Shown here: piece by piece, positions 62,201-64,000 of the stretch
Layout: each line of letters opens with the position of its first letter
How positions within the stretch are numbered: the first letter of the stretch is position 1
Source of the DNA: Tubulanus polymorphus
Taxonomy: Eukaryota; Nemertea; Palaeonemertea; Tubulaniformes; Tubulanidae
Reading direction: 5' to 3'
Assembly (NCBI RefSeq): GCF_964204645.1
Contig: NC_134029.1
Span: 370,001-434,000 of the forward strand
DNA: 64,000 nucleotides
Notes under the pieces: generated by a model
Seen by the model: only the letters and a program-made list of their open reading frames with translations
Database searches by the model: none
Told to the model about the DNA's origin: nothing
Translations under genes and position numbers: made by a program

Positions 62201-64000
62201 GTAACTACTGACAGTCTCCTTGTATCTGAACCTGGGAGCTGGTTATCAGTCTAGCCTCATCGGACCCACCAGTAACTACTGACAGTCTCCTTGTATCTGA
62301 ACCTGGGAGCTGGTTATCAGTCTAGCCTCATCGGACCCACCAGTAACTACTGACAGTCTCCTTGTATCGGAACCTGAGAGCTGGTTATCAGTCTAGCCTC
62401 ATCGGACCCACCAGTAACTACTGACAGTCTCCTTGTATCGGAACCTGAGAGCTGGTTATCAGTCTAGCCTCATCGGACCCACCAGTAACTACTGACAGTC
62501 TCCTCGTATCTGAACCTGGGAGCTGGTTATCAGTCTAGCCTCATCGGACCCACCAGTAACTACTGACAGTCTCCTCGTATCTGAACCTGGGAGCTGGTTA
62601 TCAGTCTAGCCTCATCGGACCCACCAGTAACTACTGACAGTCTCCTCGTATCTGAACCTGGGAGCTGGTTATCAGTCTAGCCTCATCGGACCCACCAGTA
62701 ACTACTGACAGTCTCCTCGTATCTGAACCTGGGAGCTGGTTATCAGTCTAGCCTCATCGGACCCACCAGTAACTACTGACAGTCTCCTCGTATCGGAACC
62801 TGGGAGCTGGTTATCAGTCTAGCCTCATCGGACCCACCAGTAACTACTGACAGTCTCCTCGTATCGGAAACTGTGAGCTGGTTATCAGTCTAGCCTCATC
62901 GGACCCACCAGTAACTACTGACAGTCTCCTCGTATCGGAACCTGAGAGCTGGTTATCAGTCTAGCCTCATCGGACCCACCAGTAACTACTGACAGTCTCC
63001 TCGTATCGGAACCTGGGAGCTGGTTATCAGTCTAGCCTCATCGGACCCACCAGTAACTACTGACAGTCTCCTTGTATCGGAACCTGGGAGCTGGTTATCA
63101 GTCTAGCCTCATCGGACCCACCAGTAACTACTGACAGTCTCCTCGTATCGGAACCTGGGTGCTGGTTATCAGTCTAGCCTCATCGGACCCACCAGTAACT
63201 ACTGACAGTCTCCTCGTATCTGAACCTGGGAGCTGGTTATCAGTCTAGCCTCATCGGACCCACCAGTAACTACTGACAGTCTCCTCGTATCTGAACCTGG
63301 GAGCTGGTTATCAGTCTAGCCTCATCGGACCCACCAGTAACTACTGACAGTCTCCTCGTATCTGAACCTGGGAGCTGGTTATCAGTCTAGCCTCATCGGA
63401 CCCACCAGTAACTACTGACAGTCTCCTCGTATCGGAACCTGGGAGCTGGTTATCAGTCTAGCCTCATCGGACCCACCAGTAACTACTGACAGTCTCCTCG
63501 TATCGGAACCTGAGAGCTGGTTATCAGTCTAGCCTCATCGGACCCACCAGTAACTACTGACAGTCTCCTTGTATCGGAACCTGGGAGCTGGTTATCAGTC
63601 TAGCCTCATCGGACCCACCAGTAACTACTGACAGTCTCCTCGTATCGGAACCTGAGAGCTGGTTATCAGTCTAGCCTCATCGGACCCACCAGTAACTACT
63701 GACAGTCTCCTCGTATCTGAACCTGGGAGCTGGTTATCAGTCTAGCCTCATCGGACCCACCAGTAACTACTGACAGTCTCCTTGTATCGGAACCTGGGAG
63801 CTGGTTATCAGTCTAGCCTCATCGGACCCACCAGTAACTACTGACAGTCTCCTTGTATCTGAACCTGGGAGCTGGTTATCAGTCTAGCCTCATCGGACCC
63901 ACCAGTAACTACTGACAGTCTCCTCGTATCTGAACCTGGGAGCTGGTTATCAGTCTAGCCTCATCGGACCCACCAGTAACTACTGACAGTCTCCTTGTAT
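59288..64000. repeat. 71-bp satellite, about 66 copies, continues past the window
   Basis: Units of CCAGTAACTACTGACAGTCT, CCTCGTATCTGAACCTGGGA, GCTGGTTATCAGTCTAGCCT and CATCGGACCCA. They vary at a few positions (CTCG/CTTG, TCTGAA/TCGGAA, GGGAGC/GAGAGC/GGGTGC). A rare variant, GGAAACTGTGAGC, occurs at 60736 and 62866, exactly 2,130 bp (30 units) apart, with the same neighbouring variant order. No open frame of note. Confidence 0.97.

Noticed and set aside
59288-64000. Coding or CRISPR interpretation of the 71-bp array
   Set aside because: No spacer diversity and no sustained open frame; variation is limited to a few positions as in a satellite.

Overview
The window comes from an animal nuclear genome, most likely a marine invertebrate and probably a lophotrochozoan. 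The reasons are GT-AG introns, an animal-type MCTP gene with alternative first exons, a C2H2 zinc-finger gene, tRNA-derived SINEs, small inverted-repeat transposons and heavy minisatellite content. The exact phylum is inference. There are no bacterial operons, CRISPR arrays or rRNA genes.

Layout. 1-8650: AT-rich, repeat-rich DNA. It holds a tandem array of about 58-bp units (about 300-1885) and diverged copies of an exon-like module on the minus strand that keep splice-site sequences (1-285, 5090-7530). It also holds an inverted duplication of a small protein-coding-like segment (7627-7830 against 8236-8437). 9417-13128 (+): a three-exon C2H2 zinc-finger gene predicted to encode 557 aa, with a different minisatellite filling most of each intron. 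13260-17150: a satellite field of about 76-bp units carrying a tRNA T-arm-like motif, interrupted by six 178-bp elements with about 75-bp terminal inverted repeats. 17150-21140: non-coding DNA with one small inverted-repeat element.

21141-56782 (-): an MCTP gene (multiple C2 and transmembrane domain protein). I rebuilt it exon by exon from splice sites and reading phase. The long form has 24 coding exons that stay in frame throughout and encode about 1,012 aa: N-terminal basic/Ser-rich region, C2A, variable linker, C2B, C2C, two C-terminal membrane segments and a basic tail. Two alternative first coding exons (47500-47559 and 40145-40315) splice in phase to the first C2A exon. Several short phase-0 exons look like cassettes. 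Its introns carry many tandem arrays, including a 70-copy 43-bp array and a 69-bp array with a hammerhead-ribozyme-like core. 56783-64000: upstream DNA ending in a 71-bp satellite of about 66 copies that runs off the window.

The two genes are convergent (ZNF +, MCTP -) with the satellite field between them and have no evident functional link. The most interesting observations are the hammerhead-like tandem repeat in the MCTP intron, the set of MCTP starts including one with an N-myristoylation-type N-terminus, the long-TIR element amplified inside a satellite, and the exon-module array near the left end.
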